Source of the DNA: Streptomyces rhizosphaerihabitans
Lineage (GTDB): Bacteria > Actinomycetota > Actinomycetes > Streptomycetales > Streptomycetaceae
DNA: 64,000 nt
Reading direction: 5' to 3'
NCBI RefSeq assembly: GCF_025399795.1
Contig: NZ_JAODTZ010000038.1
Span: forward strand, 1 to 64,000
Every line of letters begins with the position of its first letter. The stretch's first letter is position 1. Positions 20,009 through 27,215 of the stretch are shown here, piece after piece. The translations under genes were made by a program, and so were the position numbers. The notes beneath the pieces are model-generated. The model did not search any database, was not told the DNA's origin, and saw only the letters and a program-made list of their open reading frames with translations.

Positions 20009-21847
20009 TCAGGCATCGGGTGGGGCGATGCAGGCGAACAGGCGTAGGGGCATCATGCCGTGGCGGGTCTTCATGGGCTGGTTGCTGCGGCCGCCCTCCA
20101 CCCAGCGCTTTCGCCACTCGATGGCGGTACGGATTTCGGTGGCCCACAGAAGGTAGTTGGGGCTGAAACCATCGAGGGTGGCGTGGCTGGTGCCGCCCGC
20201 CCACATGTGCAGTCGCTCCTCGTCGAGGAGGACGACCGCGGCGGCCAGCGTCCGGTCGCCCCGGTCGACACGCACGACCCGGGCGCTGTCGCCCAGCGCC
20301 ATGACGAAGTCGGTGAAGGCAGTCTCGGGATACATGCCGGCACTTCCGTACTTGGCTGCCGTGCGGCGGGTGAGGTCGCCCACCGTCCGCAGGAAGCCGG
20401 GGCGGGGTGCCTCGACGGCGGTGGTGACGCCCGCGTCCGCCGCGCGCCGCAGGTACTGGCGGATCGTGCGCCTGGTGCGGCTGCCCAGGGTGGCGAGATA
20501 GGAGTCGTAGGAGTCGAAGGCGTCCCCCGCCGGACCGTGCAGCGGGAGCTGGAAGCGGGTGACGATCGGTTCCACCCGCCATCCCTTGTTCCGGGCGACG
20601 TCGAGGACCGGGTCGCCCTCGGGGACGCTGACGAGTCCCGCGGTCCGGGCGCCGTCGGCGTCCGCCAGCTCGCGCAAGGCGTCCAGCACGGCTCCGAGGA
20701 CGCGGACCTGTTGTGCGGGGCCGGTAGCCCGTACGGGTACGCGGGTGTCGTAGCAGTACCAGTTGTGCCCGAGGAGCGCGGGACCGTCGGCCTCATCGAT
20801 CCCGACGCCGCGTACGAGCGTCTCGCCGTCGGAGACGGATCCGTGTTCCCAGGCCACGGTGGGGTCGGGTACGGGAAAGTACGGGGAGGCGGCCAGGGCG
20901 ACCACCTCGCCGATGCGGTCGCGGACGACGGGTGTCGCGGACAGGAGTCCGCGTGCGTGCAGATCGTCCGGGGTGAGGACGAGGGCGTGGACGCCGAGCA
21001 TGTCGCGCAGCGCGTTCGCCACTCTCTCCTCGCGCCCGGAGCGCGGGTAGAGCCAGCGGACCCGGCCGGCGCCACCCCCGGGCATGCGGCAGTGGGCGGG
21101 GGCGTCGAGGCGCGCCCACGCGTCGACGAGGGCCATGCTCGGGGTCACCTCCACCTGGCCGTGGTCGGCGTGGGCGAGGACGCTCCAGCCGGCGTCGGCC
21201 CAACGGGCGGCCGCCGTGTCGAGCAGCAGCAGCGCCTCGCGCAGCCGGGCGTCGTAGCCGGCCCTGTGGATGTGATCGTCGAGGTTCACGTACGCCCACA
21301 CCAGGGGCGGGGCGTCGAAGGCGTTCCCGAGGACGGCCCCGACCTCGCGCACGGTCCGCTCGGCCACCGCCACCGGATCGGTGGTGAGGGTCGCGGCGGC
21401 AGCCGGTGACGGCACGATCCGGGCGCCGTGCAGCAGGGCGCCCACCCACTCACCGGTCAGCCGCTCCAGTTCCGCGCCGATCGCGAAGGCGGGCCGGCCC
21501 GACTCGGTCGCGCGGTCGAAGAGGGTCGGTCCCGCGTGCAGCAGCGCCTTCCCGGGCGGACGGCAGGAGCCGAAGGCGTACGTCTCCCCGGTGACGAGGT
21601 GGGTGACGCATTCGGCGCCGGGTGCCCGGTAGACCATGCCGACGGCGCCGTGGACAGCGGGATCCGTGCCGGTGACCGCTGTGAGCCAGGCCGTCGTCGA
21701 CGTGCTCGGGAAAGTGGAGCGCAGTGGCCGGACATGTGCGTGGACGAACGCGGACTCGGCCACTTCGAGCGACAGGCCGTCGACCGCCAGGACGCACAGT
21801 CCCCGAGAGGCGGCACGCAGGTTTCCCGCGACGACTTCGGTGACCAC
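20009..21847 (-). CDS. Alkaline-phosphatase-superfamily domain fused to a GNAT/FemAB-like acyltransferase
   Basis: Residues 1 to about 345 look like a phosphodiesterase/nucleotide pyrophosphatase of the alkaline phosphatase superfamily: VLAVDGLS (metal Asp23), nucleophile region TSTTAW (49-54), GTDPAVHGAVG, metal ligands in NLDDHIHRAG (about 189-197) and ADHGQVE (227-233), and a later His in HGSVSDGE. From about 355 to 612 the sequence is an acyltransferase of the BioF2/FemAB type (RTRRTIRQYLRRAADAGVTT; VDRGDRTLAAAVVLLDEERL; GGTSHATLDGFSPNYLLWA). The GTG at 21847 is the best in-frame start but has no good ribosome site. It lies 50 bases after the 57-residue peptide gene, so coupling is likely. 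The last step may join or trim a phosphorylated or nucleotidylated peptide, which is inference. Confidence 0.75.
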   Translation of the reverse strand: MVTEVVAGNLRAASRGLCVLAVDGLSLEVAESAFVHAHVRPLRSTFPSTSTTAWLTAVTGTDPAVHGAVGMVYRAPGAECVTHLVTGETYAFGSCRPPGKALLHAGPTLFDRATESGRPAFAIGAELERLTGEWVGALLHGARIVPSPAAAATLTTDPVAVAERTVREVGAVLGNAFDAPPLVWAYVNLDDHIHRAGYDARLREALLLLDTAAARWADAGWSVLAHADHGQVEVTPSMALVDAWARLDAPAHCRMPGGGAGRVRWLYPRSGREERVANALRDMLGVHALVLTPDDLHARGLLSATPVVRDRIGEVVALAASPYFPVPDPTVAWEHGSVSDGETLVRGVGIDEADGPALLGHNWYCYDTRVPVRATGPAQQVRVLGAVLDALRELADADGARTAGLVSVPEGDPVLDVARNKGWRVEPIVTRFQLPLHGPAGDAFDSYDSYLATLGSRTRRTIRQYLRRAADAGVTTAVEAPRPGFLRTVGDLTRRTAAKYGSAGMYPETAFTDFVMALGDSARVVRVDRGDRTLAAAVVLLDEERLHMWAGGTSHATLDGFSPNYLLWATEIRTAIEWRKRWVEGGRSNQPMKTRHGMMPLRLFACIAPPDA

Positions 21848-21897
21848 GCGCAGGTCGGCGGACGCTGCCGGCTGTCCGCCGACACGCGACGCTGTGC

Positions 21898-22071
21898 TCA
21901 GAAGTTCGGCACGCAGTCGGTGCAGGTGGTACGGAACTTGACGATATGCGCGGCCTGCCGGTCCGTGATCATGCGCTCGACCAGGCGAGGCAGCAGCATC
22001 ACGGGCGCCGGGGTCGACGCGGGCGTGACTTCGGTGGGGGTTTTCGCGGTGGGAAGCGGAGCTGTTTGCAT
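21898..22071 (-). CDS. Candidate precursor peptide, 57 aa
   Basis: The ATG at 22071 follows a perfect AGGAGG with five-base spacing, one of the strongest ribosome sites in the window. The first 25 residues are rich in Thr, Pro and Ala (MQTAPLPTAKTPTEVTPAST) and leader-like. A helix-prone centre (LLPRLVERMITDRQAAHI) is followed by a short tail, VKFRTTCTDCVPNF, with a Cys-x-x-Cys pair. No signal peptide or known domain is present. Size, leader/tail layout and position just before a modifying-enzyme gene fit a RiPP precursor. A small regulatory or metal-binding protein is the alternative. Confidence 0.65.
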   Translation of the reverse strand: MQTAPLPTAKTPTEVTPASTPAPVMLLPRLVERMITDRQAAHIVKFRTTCTDCVPNF

Positions 22072-22113
22072 GGATTCCTCCTGCCGGGAACGGTGCCAGA
22101 GAAAAGTGCCAAA

Positions 22114-22121
22114 CAACTTGC
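22114..22121 (-). promoter_or_regulatory. GCAAGTTG motif upstream of the peptide gene
   Basis: Minus-strand GCAAGTTG lies 43 bases before the peptide ATG in an unusually AT-rich stretch. The same octamer stands upstream of the tiny peptide gene at 24334. It could be a shared operator. Two examples are weak support. Confidence 0.3.
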
Positions 22122-22260
22122 ATTTTTTGCGTGAACAGGTCAACACATGGCGAGCCTGCATGTCAACGACGTGCCGGGAATCAACCCTCAACTATGCTTT
22201 TGTTTCTCGTATTTGACGGAGCGAGAAATTCCGTCGACCGCGCGGTCCGTTTTCCGGACA

Positions 22261-22387
22261 GCGATCATTTCACCCCGGTCGTGGGCGATCATTTCCCCCT
22301 ACCCCAGGACGATCATTACGCCCTACCCGTGGACGATCATTACGTCGTTTCCGTGGACGATCAATGCGCGTTCCCTGGCCGATCGAT
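22261..22387. repeat. 24-bp direct-repeat array (iterons)
   Basis: CGATCATT or a one-base variant occurs at 22262, 22286, 22310, 22334 and 22358, exactly 24 bases apart, with a weaker sixth at 22380. The rest of each unit is partly conserved (cccTACCcgTGGA). The array lies about 190-315 bases upstream of the peptide gene and 40 bases after the metallophosphoesterase stop. It is a plausible binding array for a regulator of the cluster. The whole gap 22072-22429 contains this array and an AT-rich promoter region. Confidence 0.7.
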
Positions 22388-22429
22388 AAGGCGTTCCGCG
22401 CACGGCCGACAGGGGACGTCGGCGCGCGG

Positions 22430-23242
22430 TCAATTCACGAAGATCCGGGTCTCCGCCTCCACGACGATCTGTTCCGGGTCGGGCGCGTTCGACAGGGTGT
22501 CCGCGTAACGCTCCGCGTCCGGGTCGGCGGCGCGGCGGGCGCGCGCGACGGCGTCCTCGACGTCGTAGCGAGTGGTCCTGAGCCGGACATCGGGGCCCAG
22601 CGACGCCCAGTACGCGGTGCCTGGTTCACCCGTGTGGTAGGGCAGCCCGACGCTGCCCGGGTTCACGCTGCGCAGGCCCGCCACGGCGCGGTCGAACTGG
22701 AGGTGCGCGTGTCCGGTGACCAGGACCCGCGCGTCGATGGCCCCGGACAGTTCCACGAACCGTTCGAGCGGTGTCCCCGGCGTGACCAGTTCGTGGTCAC
22801 TGCGCGGCGAACCGTGGCAGAAGTGCACCGGTCCCAGCCCGTCGATCTCGACGACGACCCCGAAGGGGAGCCGGTCGAGGAAGGCGATCGCCTCGGGCGA
22901 GTGCTGTGCGGCGATCCATGACTGACGCGGGGTGTCGGCGACCCGCGCGGCCGTGCCGATCTGGGCGGCGTAACGGTCGGCGTTGCCGCGTACGCACAGG
23001 GCACGTCCACCGAGCGCGACGATCCGTTCGTACGTCTCCTGCGGCTGCGGCCCCCAGGTCAGATCGCCGCACAGGACGACGAGGTCGGCCGCGGCGACGT
23101 CCGGTTCGGCGAGCACCGCGTCGAGGGCGGGAATGTTGGCGTGCACATCGGAGAGCACGGCGACCCGGGCGACGGGACCGTACCGGCGTGGCGGTCCCTC
23201 CCAGTGCGCCGGACCGTGCATTTCGACGTCGTGGTCGGCCAT
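22430..23242 (-). CDS. Calcineurin-like metallophosphoesterase, 270 aa
   Basis: The dinuclear metal motifs are all present in order: AVLSDVHAN (D-x-H), VLCGDLTWGP (GD), VRGNADR (GN-x-D), FCHGSPRSD (H) and VTGHAHLQF (G-H-x-H). This places it with YfcE/MJ0936-like phosphodiesterases. It would act in the cytoplasm on a phosphoester or cyclic phosphodiester. The ATG at 23242 is preferred because AGGAGG lies 10 bases before it, while the ATG at 23251 is only two bases from that site. It starts 57 bases after the NDK-like gene and is probably cotranscribed. Removal of a phosphate or nucleotide group during peptide maturation is inference. Confidence 0.85.
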   Translation of the reverse strand: MADHDVEMHGPAHWEGPPRRYGPVARVAVLSDVHANIPALDAVLAEPDVAAADLVVLCGDLTWGPQPQETYERIVALGGRALCVRGNADRYAAQIGTAARVADTPRQSWIAAQHSPEAIAFLDRLPFGVVVEIDGLGPVHFCHGSPRSDHELVTPGTPLERFVELSGAIDARVLVTGHAHLQFDRAVAGLRSVNPGSVGLPYHTGEPGTAYWASLGPDVRLRTTRYDVEDAVARARRAADPDAERYADTLSNAPDPEQIVVEAETRIFVN

Positions 23243-23298
23243 CGATGCCATTCCTCCTGGTGGCTGGGGCTTCCTCGGTCGAGCGGGGCCAGGTGCGT

Positions 23299-24258
23299 TC
23301 AGCGGTCCGCCGGGGCAGCGGCCGGGGGTCCCGCCGCTGCAGCCGGAGGTCCGGCGGGACGGACGGCGCGCGGGTGGGTGAGGCGCTTGCCCGGCGGCGG
23401 ACCTATCAGCGGCCGGCCTTCGGAGGGCAGGCCCTCCACCAGTTCCGCGGCGATCACGATGCGATCCCACAGCGGAAGCCCGTCCTCCCCGGCGGCCAGC
23501 TCCTCCACCCGCGCCAGCAGCGAGGCAGGGTCGGCCGGGCGGCGCGAGGTGCCCCGGGACGCGGGCCGGGTGAGCGAGTGGGCCGGATGGGCGGCGTACA
23601 ACTCGCCTGCCACGGCGGCCGGTTCGGCGGCCTCGCGCGGCGCCGCGTCGGCGGCCAGCAGGGACAGTGCCTCCTCCCGCCGTCCGGGCAGCAGAACACC
23701 CACCTCGCGGATCAGGTCGGAGGGATCGTCGGGCGCGTGCAGGAAGTTGAGGCACATCAACTCGCATCCGAGCGCCTCGCGCAGCGAACGGCCCTCCACC
23801 GAACGGTTCTTGGACGACCCCTTCAGCTCGGCGAGCCGTTCCGCCGCGGTCGTACCCGTCCGTTCCGGAACCCGGGTGTCACGGAGGGCGACGAAGAGGC
23901 AGGGCGGGCCGGACTCGAGAATCATGTCCACGGCCCGGATGACCGCCAGCGGCGCCGCGTTGATCTGGTAGCGCCACAGCTCCCGGCACACCCTCGCGTC
24001 GACCCGTACGGTCAGGGCGCCGAGGGGCTCGAAGTCATGCCCCGCCAGAAAGGCGAGCGCGGGTTCCACACGCCGGCCGACGACGGCGTCCGGCTTGAAC
24101 ATCACGAAAGTCGACCGCAGCAGTGCCCGGTCGGCCGTGTCCGTCTCCCACCCGTCCAGCAAAGCCGCCATTTCCCGGAAATAGACGTCATCGGGATAGG
24201 TGCGGCGCCTTACCGGATCATGAGTCCGGGGAGCCCTCAACCACTCGTGGACCGTCAT
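23299..24258 (-). CDS. Large nucleoside-diphosphate-kinase-like protein, 319 aa
   Basis: The N-terminal 200 or so residues look like an expanded NDK fold: STFVMFKPDAVVG (the NDK K-P-D motif), an insert, then LREALGCELMCLNFLHAPDD, where His matches the phosphohistidine of NDK (N-x-x-H-x-S/A-D). Both key residues are kept, so phosphotransfer is possible. NDKs are about 140 aa. This one has an insert and a C-terminal extension of about 100 residues ending in a Pro/Ala-rich tail. The ATG at 24258 has GGAGGAG four bases upstream. It heads the minus-strand operon, divergent from the tiny peptide gene. It may serve as a nucleotide-dependent kinase acting on a peptide or intermediate, which is inference. 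Confidence 0.7.
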   Translation of the reverse strand: MTVHEWLRAPRTHDPVRRRTYPDDVYFREMAALLDGWETDTADRALLRSTFVMFKPDAVVGRRVEPALAFLAGHDFEPLGALTVRVDARVCRELWRYQINAAPLAVIRAVDMILESGPPCLFVALRDTRVPERTGTTAAERLAELKGSSKNRSVEGRSLREALGCELMCLNFLHAPDDPSDLIREVGVLLPGRREEALSLLAADAAPREAAEPAAVAGELYAAHPAHSLTRPASRGTSRRPADPASLLARVEELAAGEDGLPLWDRIVIAAELVEGLPSEGRPLIGPPPGKRLTHPRAVRPAGPPAAAAGPPAAAPADR

Positions 24259-24333
24259 GCTCCTCCGGCATTCCACTCGTCCGCCGGGCCCGGCACAGCA
24301 CCCGCGCGGCACGCCAAGTCAGCTGTATGCAAA

Positions 24334-24376
24334 GCAAGTTGCATCATTGTCATGAACCATTCGAGGGCAATACGCT
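24334..24376 (+). promoter_or_regulatory. Promoter of the tiny peptide operon
   Basis: TTGTCA (24347-24352), an 18-base spacer and TACGCT (24371-24376) suit a vegetative promoter. GCAAGTTGC, a small palindrome, lies just upstream at 24334-24342. The region is AT-richer than its surroundings. Confidence 0.45.
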
Positions 24377-24389
24377 GAGGTTACTTTCC

Positions 24390-24473
24390 ATGACCGACCA
24401 CATCAAGGAGAGTCCCATGAGCGTCGGCTTCAAGCAGGTCAAGGTCCGCCCGAAGCCCAGGGCTTCGGCGTAG
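24390..24473 (+). CDS. Tiny peptide gene, 3' end replaced by an IS
   Basis: The present frame reads MTDHIKESP, MSVGFKQVKVRPKP, RASA, stop. The second Met (24417) has AAGGAG five bases upstream, and the first Met at 24390 follows a weak GAGG. The last residues come from an inserted element: removing it and one copy of the 10-bp target duplication restores the ending KVRPKPGK-stop, giving a 25-residue (or 16-residue) original peptide. It is basic and has no Cys, Ser or Thr in the last 14 residues. It was the first gene of the operon with the nucleotidyltransferase and exporter. It could be a second precursor or a leader peptide. Confidence 0.5.
   Translation: MTDHIKESPMSVGFKQVKVRPKPRASA
24448..24457. 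repeat. Left 10-bp target-site duplication
   Basis: GCCCGAAGCC, identical to 25805-25814, lies directly outside the left end of the inserted element. Confidence 0.85.
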
Positions 24474-25804
24474 TCGGCTGACGTCCGGTTCCTGACGGAT
24501 GGCCGGGCTGGGCGGGGTCCGACGCAGAACAGGCACGGACGTCCGTGATCATGGAGTTCTCTACGCTCTGTGATCCTGGGAAGTCCGTGCCTGCCGACGC
24601 ATCATCTCTGATCTCTTCCGTCTTTCACCAACTCGACCCCCACCCGGAAGCCGCGCACAGCGAGATTCCTGACCTGCTGGAACGCCTCGCGCAGGTCCCT
24701 GACCCGCGTAATCCCCGCGGAGTACGGCATCCACTCATCACGGTGCTGGCCCTGACCGCCTGCGCGGTCCTCGCCGGCGCGAGGTCGTTGCTGGCCGTGA
24801 GTGAATGGGTGGCCGACGCCCCGGCGGAAGTCCTCGAGCGGCTCGGCGTTCATGTCGACCCGCTCTTCCCGAAACGCTCCTGGCCTGCGGAATCAACGAT
24901 CCGCAGACTCCTTGCCAGAATCGACGCGGATGCCCTGGACCAGGTTGTCGGGGCCTGGCTCTCCGACCGGCAGGAGGATACGGGCGGGTTGCGGGGGCTG
25001 GCCGTCGACGGGAAATCCCTGCGGGGCGCCGCCCGCGCGCATGGTCGGAAGATTCATCTTCTGGCCGCCTGCGATCACGTCGGCGGCCTGGTCCTCGCGC
25101 AGATGGACGTCGGTGAGAAGCCCAACGAGATCACGCGTTTCCAGCCCCTCCTGGACACGCTGCCCGACCTGTCCGACACCGTCGTGACCAGCGATGCCAT
25201 GCACACCCAGCACGGCCATGCCACCTATCTGCGCGGGCGCGACGCCCACTACATCGCGATCGTGAAGGGCAACACGAAGAAGCTCCGCAAGCAGCTGAAG
25301 TCCCCGCCCTGGAACCAGATCCCACTCCAGGACAAGTCCCGCACGACCGGTCACGGACGCTTCGAGATCCGCCGTCTGAAGGTCTGCACGGTCAGCAACC
25401 TGCTCTTCCCCGGCGCCCGCCAGGCCGTCCAGATCGTCCGCCGCCGTGTGGATCGCACAACTGGGAAGATCAGTCTCAAGACCGTCTACGCGGTCACCAG
25501 CCTCGCCGCGGAACAGGCTCCATCGGCCCGGCTCGCCCAACTGGTCCGCGGGCACTGGACGGTCGAGGCCCTGCACCACGTCAGAGACGTCACCTTTGCC
25601 GAGGACGCCTCACAACTGCGGACGGGCAACGCACCCCGGGCGATGGCGACCTGCAGAAACCTCGCGATCGGAGCCCTCCGCCTTGCCGGCGTCCGCAACA
25701 TCGCCGCCGGCCTCCGCCGGACAGCCCGGGATCAAACCCGCACCCTCGCCCTTCTCGGCCTCATATGATCAAAAAGGACGAGGACCGACTATGCCGAAGC
25801 CCTG
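24458..25804 (+). mobile_element. ISAs1-family insertion sequence, 1347 bp, complete
   Basis: The left end CAGGGCTTCGGCGTAGTCGG and the right end (read inward as CAGGGCTTCGGCATAGTCGG) are inverted repeats differing at one base. Both ends are flanked by GCCCGAAGCC (24448-24457 and 25805-25814). It holds one intact transposase gene. It interrupts the tiny peptide gene and separates the nucleotidyltransferase and ABC genes from their upstream promoter. Confidence 0.9.
24545..25768 (+). CDS. ISAs1-family transposase
   Basis: This 407-residue DDE transposase belongs to the group related to the E. coli H-repeat protein. The N-terminal domain holds [17 protein letters not shown], the catalytic core begins at [16 protein letters not shown], the second acidic region is [17 protein letters not shown], and the last is [21 protein letters not shown]. 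The frame is intact, so the element may still be mobile. The start is GTG at 24545 or ATG at 24551. An inverted pair CAGGCACGGAC/GTCCGTGCCTG brackets the start and may limit expression. Confidence 0.9.
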   Translation: MIMEFSTLCDPGKSVPADASSLISSVFHQLDPHPEAAHSEIPDLLERLAQVPDPRNPRGVRHPLITVLALTACAVLAGARSLLAVSEWVADAPAEVLERLGVHVDPLFPKRSWPAESTIRRLLARIDADALDQVVGAWLSDRQEDTGGLRGLAVDGKSLRGAARAHGRKIHLLAACDHVGGLVLAQMDVGEKPNEITRFQPLLDTLPDLSDTVVTSDAMHTQHGHATYLRGRDAHYIAIVKGNTKKLRKQLKSPPWNQIPLQDKSRTTGHGRFEIRRLKVCTVSNLLFPGARQAVQIVRRRVDRTTGKISLKTVYAVTSLAAEQAPSARLAQLVRGHWTVEALHHVRDVTFAEDASQLRTGNAPRAMATCRNLAIGALRLAGVRNIAAGLRRTARDQTRTLALLGLI

Positions 25805-25814
25805 GCCCGAAGCC

Positions 25815-25963
25815 GGGCAAGTAGTCGTCCGCCGGATGCGATCGGGATCCGGATCCGGGCCTGTTCGCCCGCCAGCGGTCCTGATCGCGTTCTTCTTCGG
25901 CCACCTCGGAGTCCCCTGGCCCGCGGACTCCGTCCACCTTCGTGCACCAGGGCGGAGCCGGCG
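25815..25963. other. Short spacer between the IS and the nucleotidyltransferase gene
   Basis: It begins with gggcaagtag, which supplied the original last codons and stop of the tiny peptide. A 43-codon frame (25837-25967) runs through it but has no ribosome site and weak codon bias. Confidence 0.4.
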
Positions 25964-27157
25964 TTGACTGATGCACCGACCGGAACGGCGACGGACGTCG
26001 AGGTGTCGGCCGCGACCGTCCTCGCCCTGCTCGACGCCGGGCCCGGGGTGTCGCGGGAGGCCGTCGTACGAACCGCCCGCGACAGCCGCCACAAACTCGC
26101 CGCGACCCTGCTGAGTCTGTGGGCCGAGGACGGCCGGGCCCTCACCGGGGCGGAGGCGGCGGAACTGCGCCTGCACCGGGAGCGCATCGACCACTACCGC
26201 CGGATCTGGTCGCAGTTGCAGACGGCGGCGCCCGGTGTCTCCCTGCTCAAGGGCATGACGATCGCCGGTCTCTACCCGCCGGGGGTCCTCCGAGCGGCCG
26301 GTGACCTCGACGTCGTCTGCCCCGGCCACGCGGACCTGTGGAACTGCGCCCGCCATCTGGCCGCGAACGGCTGGGACCTGGCGGCCTTCACCGTGAGCCC
26401 CTCCAGGACCGGCGACTCCGTTCCTCTGCACCTGGGAGCCGAGTTCCGCAGCCCGGCGCCCGAGCCGTCCCCCGACCCCTACGCCGTCGGTCTGTTCACC
26501 GCGGAGATCGTGACCGAGGTGCGCGCCCCGGCGTGGCAGCTGACCCGCCCCTCCCGCTCCCCCCTCGCCGCCTGTGCGGTCGCCCTGGTCGCGGAGCGCT
26601 GGGAGCGCCCCTTCCGCACCCGCGACCTGCTGGACCTGGCGCTGCTGCTCCAGCACCTCGACGGCACCGGCGTGCAGCAGCTGCGCGCCGACCTCGCCAG
26701 GACCGGCCTGTGGCCGGAGTGGCGGGAGGCCCTGCGCGCCATGGCCCGGCTGGGCTGGCGGCCCGCCGTGACGCTGCCGCACACCCGGACGGCCGCGGTA
26801 CGCGCCCGGCTGCTGCGGGCGGCCCGCGCGACGGCACGCTGGAGCAGCCCGGTCCGGGCGCCCGCCCTGGTCGCCCAGTCGGGCATCGAGGGCGAGGCCG
26901 GCCGTCTCGCGGACCTCGCCTCCGATCTCGCCCACCGCGGCATCGGCGCCAGGCGGCTGCTCGACGCCGGGCTGCCGCTGTTCGGCGTACCCCTGGAGGA
27001 CGAGCCGACCGACCGGCTGCGCCTCGACGACGTCGGGCGTCATCTCGTCGCGCGGACCCCGCTGGGCTCGTTCCTGCTGGTGACCGGCGCCGCCCGGCGG
27101 GAGTGGCTCGACGAGGCGGCCGACGGTGGCCTGGCGGCCGCGGAATCCGGCACGTGA
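25964..27157 (+). CDS. Pol-beta-type nucleotidyltransferase, PF14907-like, 397 aa
   Basis: The motif GVSLLKGMTIAGLYPPGVLR then AAGDLDVVCPG matches uncharacterised nucleotidyltransferases (NTP_transf_5), with the acidic metal ligands of the Pol beta superfamily in GDLDVV. Proteins of this family transfer a nucleotide, and some occur in peptide natural-product clusters. The TTG at 25964 has GGAG seven bases upstream, and the second codon context (MTDAPTG) is typical. An ABC exporter follows 58 bases later. Adenylylation of a peptide or of a phosphorylated residue made by the NDK-like protein would fit, but this is inference. It now lies downstream of an IS, so its expression is uncertain. Confidence 0.75.
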   Translation: MTDAPTGTATDVEVSAATVLALLDAGPGVSREAVVRTARDSRHKLAATLLSLWAEDGRALTGAEAAELRLHRERIDHYRRIWSQLQTAAPGVSLLKGMTIAGLYPPGVLRAAGDLDVVCPGHADLWNCARHLAANGWDLAAFTVSPSRTGDSVPLHLGAEFRSPAPEPSPDPYAVGLFTAEIVTEVRAPAWQLTRPSRSPLAACAVALVAERWERPFRTRDLLDLALLLQHLDGTGVQQLRADLARTGLWPEWREALRAMARLGWRPAVTLPHTRTAAVRARLLRAARATARWSSPVRAPALVAQSGIEGEAGRLADLASDLAHRGIGARRLLDAGLPLFGVPLEDEPTDRLRLDDVGRHLVARTPLGSFLLVTGAARREWLDEAADGGLAAAESGT

Positions 27158-27215
27158 AGCTCCTGCGCCACCCAGCAGACAAAAACCCGACGACCCGCAC
27201 GGGAACGGGAGCGCG

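Noticed and set aside
20071-21075. Alternative minus-strand frame inside the phosphatase/acyltransferase gene
   Set aside because: Arg/Pro/Ser-rich shadow with no motif, while the chosen frame carries all domain signatures.
22194-22508. Plus-strand frame encoding eight-residue repeats (DHYALPVD and similar)
   Set aside because: There is no ribosome site before the ATG at 22194, the codon bias is not that of the neighbours, and the DNA repeat is explained as well by an operator array. Kept only as an alternative in the findings.
25837-25967. 43-codon frame between the IS and the nucleotidyltransferase gene
   Set aside because: No ribosome site, low third-position GC, and it continues a frame that begins inside the IS.
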